Assembly (NCBI RefSeq): GCF_900142935.1
Contig: NZ_FSRS01000001.1
Span: 3,326,501-3,390,500 of the forward strand
Direction: 5' to 3'
DNA from: Rhodovulum sp. ES.010
Lineage (GTDB): Bacteria; Pseudomonadota; Alphaproteobacteria; Rhodobacterales; Rhodobacteraceae
DNA: 64,000 bases
Position 1 is the first letter of the stretch, and each line of letters opens with the position of its first letter. Positions 61,122-64,000 of this stretch are shown here, in pieces. The notes below the pieces were generated by a model. The model made no database searches. It was given only the letters and a program-made list of their open reading frames with translations, and was not told the origin of the DNA. A program made the position numbers and the translations under genes.

Positions 61122-63365
61122 CTAGACCGTTTCGCCGACATCCCGCGTCGCGCCAGAAGGTGCGAGGCACGCCTCGATCACCTTGAGCCAGGTCGCCCTG
61201 GTCTCGCCCGGCAAGGCCTCCGGGCCGCGCGCCAGCAGGCGGTCCCGCATGCGGCGGGCGAGGTCGAGCCGCCAGTCGGGGCGCAGGGGAACGCCGGCCG
61301 CCGAAGCCCAGGCCTCGACTTGCGAGACGAACGGAATGTCGGGGCGGAGCGTGTCGCTCAGCATGGTCTCGGGGCGCCGTTCCAGGCGGTCGACGATCTC
61401 TGCCAGCATGTCGGGCGGCATCAGGTCCTCGACGGTCGCACCGGGTCGACCGACCAGATCGGCAAGGCTGAGCACCCGGTCGCCAGCGCCGGCGGCGGGA
61501 TGGTCCTGCACCAGGGTGGGGCGCCGATCCTTGCGCCCCGTCAGGACTTCGGCCATGCGCAGCGCAATGCCTGGATCGCCGGCCGGGGCGAAGAGGATGT
61601 CGCGGGCCGGTTTGAAGTCGCCGGCCCCGATCAGCATGGTCTTCATCGCCGTGAGGTAGATCTGTTCGACCACGCCCGGCACCAGCACGGTGTCCGCGCC
61701 GCCGAAGCTGGCCTCGGCCACGGCCATGTTGACCGCCGAGCGCACGGCGTAAGCGGCCCCGCCATCGCGCGCGCGGCCCTCCGGTGCGCAGAGATCCGAG
61801 GTGACCCGCGTCGAGCCGTCCTCGCCGACGAAGACCTTGCGCGCGCGTTCAAGCCGGTCGGCGTCGACAAGGAAGGGGGAATGGGCCGTGTAGACGATCT
61901 GGTGGTTGCGGGCGATCTCGTCGAAAAAGGTCGACAGGTCGCGCTGGGCGAGCGGGTGGAGCGACAGCCCCGGTTCGTCCAGCAGCAGCACCGCGCGCCG
62001 GTGCAGCCCCGCGCTTTCATGCAGGAACACGAGGAAGAAGCTCAGGAACCACTGCAGGCCGGTCGACCGCTCTTCCAGTTCGACCTCCTGCGCGCGCTCG
62101 GAATCCGACACCCAGATGCGGAAATGGTTGCCGTCGGCCTCGAAGCGGAATCGGTAATCGCGCACGCGCCACCACTCTCCGAACCGTTCGCTCAGCCGGT
62201 TGCCGGCCGATTGCAGCAGGATCGACCGTGTGCGCTTGGCCTCGGCGATCCGGGCCATGGGGTCCGGGCCGAGATCGGGTGAATTCGTCGACCGTATCAG
62301 ATCGATCAGGCTTTCGAGCGGGTTGCGTTCCGCCTTCGCCCTGGCAAGCCGCCGACGCGCTTCGTCGCGGGTTTCGCTGAAATCACGGCCGAGCTCCAGG
62401 ATCTCGGTCGGTTCGAGCCCGACGAAGCCGAACAGCACCCGAAGCGTGCGTGCCTTTGATGCCTCCTTCGGCCCGAGATCGCCGCGGCCAAGGTTGTCGA
62501 CCACATGCGGCAGGTAGATTTCCGAGTCGAGGTTGCCCCAGCTGGAGTAGTAGACGAAGCGCGGCAATCGCGAGAGCACCGCGTCCCGCACCGTGTCGAT
62601 CTGCCCCGGGTCGGGTGCGAGCATGTCGGTCATCCAGGCGCCGAGGTCGCGGCGCAGGGCGCGAAGCTCGGCCACGGTCGCGCTGACGATGCGGATCTCT
62701 TCTGGGATCATCGCGCTGACGCGGTTGCGCAGCCGCATCATGTCATTGCCCGTCAGCACCGGCTCGGCCTCGATCTCGGCCAGCATCGCAGAGATCCCGT
62801 CCAGAACGCTGGCGTGCAGCTCGTCCTCGCCGGGCTGCGTCTCGGCGGCCTCGATCCTGGCATGCGCGGACCGCAGGCGCTCGGCGGCGCGGCGCGCGTC
62901 GGTTTGGCGGGGGCGGGCGTAGTCCGGGAAATCGACGGTATAGCTGCCGTCGAAGAGCCGGCCGACCGCAACGCGCCGGGCCGCGTCCACGGGGATGTTG
63001 GCGCGTTCGGCGATTACGTCAGCCGCTTGCCCGGTGTCGAACTCGGCCAGGATGAAGCGATAGGCGTCAGGCGCGTTGCGGATTTCCGCGAACATCGCCT
63101 TGGGGTAGTCCGACACCGGATCGAGAAGACCGTCGGCGACCGGGTTCAGTTTCCAGAGCGGCAAGAGGAGGTTGGTCTTGCCGGATTCGTTCACCCCGAC
63201 AAGGGCGGTGATACGGCCGAGATCGAGCCAATCGCTGTCCTTCACCGAGCGGAAGTTCGTGACGCGGTATCGCAGCAACGTCAACTGGTCCGACGACGTC
63301 GGTCCGGGCTCCGGCGGTGTCACGGCCTCGGGGGCGGGCGTGTGCGGAATGGAATCGTGGCGCAT
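61122..63365 (-). CDS. OLD-like AAA/ABC ATPase with degenerate C-terminal domain
   Basis: Protein of 747 residues with a split SMC/ABC-type ATPase. Walker A GVNESGKTN (57-65) follows the family opening LRYRVTNFRSVKDSDWLDLGRITALV; after a long helical insert come the signature-like LEERSTGLQWFLSFFLVF, Walker B AVLLLDEPGLSLHPLAQ and the switch His in IVYTAHSPFLVD. This is the plan of OLD-family ATPases, many of which (OLD, GajA) defend against phage through a C-terminal TOPRIM nuclease. Here the corresponding segment reads DTVLVPGVVEQIYLTAMKTML, with Pro where the catalytic Glu of EGxxE is expected, so nuclease activity is doubtful. ATG at 63365 has AAGGAG. It follows the membrane-protein gene by 43 bases. 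Confidence 0.78.
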   Translation of the reverse strand: MRHDSIPHTPAPEAVTPPEPGPTSSDQLTLLRYRVTNFRSVKDSDWLDLGRITALVGVNESGKTNLLLPLWKLNPVADGLLDPVSDYPKAMFAEIRNAPDAYRFILAEFDTGQAADVIAERANIPVDAARRVAVGRLFDGSYTVDFPDYARPRQTDARRAAERLRSAHARIEAAETQPGEDELHASVLDGISAMLAEIEAEPVLTGNDMMRLRNRVSAMIPEEIRIVSATVAELRALRRDLGAWMTDMLAPDPGQIDTVRDAVLSRLPRFVYYSSWGNLDSEIYLPHVVDNLGRGDLGPKEASKARTLRVLFGFVGLEPTEILELGRDFSETRDEARRRLARAKAERNPLESLIDLIRSTNSPDLGPDPMARIAEAKRTRSILLQSAGNRLSERFGEWWRVRDYRFRFEADGNHFRIWVSDSERAQEVELEERSTGLQWFLSFFLVFLHESAGLHRRAVLLLDEPGLSLHPLAQRDLSTFFDEIARNHQIVYTAHSPFLVDADRLERARKVFVGEDGSTRVTSDLCAPEGRARDGGAAYAVRSAVNMAVAEASFGGADTVLVPGVVEQIYLTAMKTMLIGAGDFKPARDILFAPAGDPGIALRMAEVLTGRKDRRPTLVQDHPAAGAGDRVLSLADLVGRPGATVEDLMPPDMLAEIVDRLERRPETMLSDTLRPDIPFVSQVEAWASAAGVPLRPDWRLDLARRMRDRLLARGPEALPGETRATWLKVIEACLAPSGATRDVGETV

Positions 63366-63408
63366 GGTCAGTCTCCTTCCTGATGGGTCGGTGTGAGCGT
63401 GGTGTGGG

Positions 63409-64000
63409 TCAGGGGCCGCGCTGTAAGGCGGGCGGCGCGGCGGTCGCCGGGTCGGCGGCGACGAGATGCTGGATCCCGTCCATCGCAAGGATGGCGAGCA
63501 GAAGCGCCGCGATGCCGGTCTGGCCGAGCCGCCGCGCACCGATCCAGGCGTCGAGGGCGGGGGGCAGGCCGTTTGCCTGCCGCACAAGGGCGCGTCGCCG
63601 GCGGGCCAGCGCGTCGCTGCCCCGTGCCGCGGCACGCTGGGCCGGGGCGGTCAGCGAGGCCAGGAAGGCGCTCCACCCGACGCGGCGCGTGTGCGCGATG
63701 ACCGCCGCCGAAACGGCAAGGACGGCTCCGGCCAGGAGCGGCCAGGCCGGGCCCGGCGCAGCCCCGGCGATCGGCTGGGCGAGGCTGCCCGCAAGGGGCG
63801 GCCAGACCGCGGGGAGCGCCGCGACCCCGAGCGCCAGGAGACCGACGGGCAGCACCAGCGCCTCGGCCTCGACGCGCGCGGGCGCGGCCGGCGGTGCGCA
63901 CCAGAGTCGCACGAAAAACCGCGCCATCAGCAGCGTCGTGGCTACGCCCGAGAGCGTCAGCGCAAGCGTCATCCAGGGCAGCCACAGGGCGGGCCCGGCC
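63409..64000 (-). CDS. membrane protein, C-terminal part; possibly NuoL/MrpA-type antiporter subunit (partial)
   Basis: The frame is open to the right edge, so the start is outside the window; an internal ATG at 63972 is probably not the true start. About 196 residues are visible with four hydrophobic segments (TLALTLSGVATTLLMARFFVRLW, ALVLPVGLLALGVAAL, WPLLAGAVLAVSAAVI, TGIAALLLAILAMDG). The first resembles the end of NuoL/MrpA/DabB-type proton-conducting subunits, where LTAxYxxR precedes a soluble loop and a last helix. Evidence is weak. The OLD-like ATPase gene follows on the same strand. Confidence 0.45.
   Translation of the reverse strand, partial: AGPALWLPWMTLALTLSGVATTLLMARFFVRLWCAPPAAPARVEAEALVLPVGLLALGVAALPAVWPPLAGSLAQPIAGAAPGPAWPLLAGAVLAVSAAVIAHTRRVGWSAFLASLTAPAQRAAARGSDALARRRRALVRQANGLPPALDAWIGARRLGQTGIAALLLAILAMDGIQHLVAADPATAAPPALQRGP

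Noticed and set aside
60743..61141. 132-codon minus-strand frame in the gap after the response regulator
   Set aside because: Arg/Pro/Ser-rich composition typical of noncoding GC-rich DNA, no start context and no family resemblance.
1..64000. CRISPR array, prophage block or rRNA operon
   Set aside because: No regularly spaced repeats, no phage structural genes and no rRNA sequence were seen; the only RNA gene recognised is one tRNA.

Overview
The window is high-GC DNA from an alphaproteobacterium, most likely a member of the Rhodobacterales (Rhodobacteraceae/Paracoccaceae group). The support is the overall coding style, two TRAP transporters, a class I lysyl-tRNA synthetase, an OpgC/OpgH pair, and an intergenic repeat ending in CCAGAAGAAG that I recall as typical of that order. 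No species can be named from the sequence alone. Most genes are ordinary chromosomal core genes in short operons joined by ATGA or GTGA overlaps.

Layout. 1-1949: TRAP transporter on the minus strand, cut by the left edge. 2.1-3.0 kb: cold-shock gene and an orphan BrnA-like gene. 3.0-4.85 kb: AT-rich two-gene island (DUF262 plus HEPN) directly behind ettA (4.85-6.5 kb). 6.9-9.7 kb: scarred accessory segment with a DUF3800 fragment cut by an IS3-family element, a truncated copy of the start of nadD, and a methyltransferase gene. 9.8-11.9 kb: nadD and dacB. 12.0-12.6 kb: AT-rich SieB-like gene. 12.8-17.6 kb: pyrophosphatase-like and TerB genes, lysS, argD-argF. 17.86-20.28 kb: an IS630 element and an IS5 element back to back, ending at the stop codon of hrpB. 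20.3-32.4 kb: hrpB, meaB, a glutamine amidotransferase, rpmB, a PCu(A)C copper chaperone, a sirtuin, a low-molecular-weight phosphatase, a TrhA/hemolysin III protein, a SorA/SorB-like sulfite dehydrogenase, an AI-2E family protein and htpX. 32.5-40.7 kb: cytochrome b561, an NMT1-type ABC importer coupled to opgC, opgH convergent with it, and a GT4 glycosyltransferase. 40.7-47.0 kb: a TRAP operon ending in a universal stress protein (TeaABCD-like), divergent from a SulP-UspA pair. 47.3-53.3 kb: a GcvT-like protein, tRNA-Gly(UCC), an ABC exporter, a BON-LysM protein and an acyl-CoA synthetase.

53.6-60.7 kb is the most unusual block. A tight four-gene minus-strand operon encodes an aspartyl/asparaginyl beta-hydroxylase-like oxygenase, an alpha/beta hydrolase, a P-loop NTPase with an unfamiliar N-terminal module, and an ABC exporter-like protein whose ATPase motifs are eroded. 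Facing it are a small exported protein with an Asp/Gly tail and a histidine kinase/response regulator pair. I do not recognise this combination as a described system. The right end (61.1-64 kb) holds an OLD-like ABC ATPase gene and the C-terminal part of a membrane protein that may be a NuoL/MrpA-type antiporter subunit.

The accessory material (DUF262-HEPN, DUF3800 remnant, SieB-like, OLD-like, BrnA-like, three IS elements) is spread as small insertions between core genes rather than gathered in one island.
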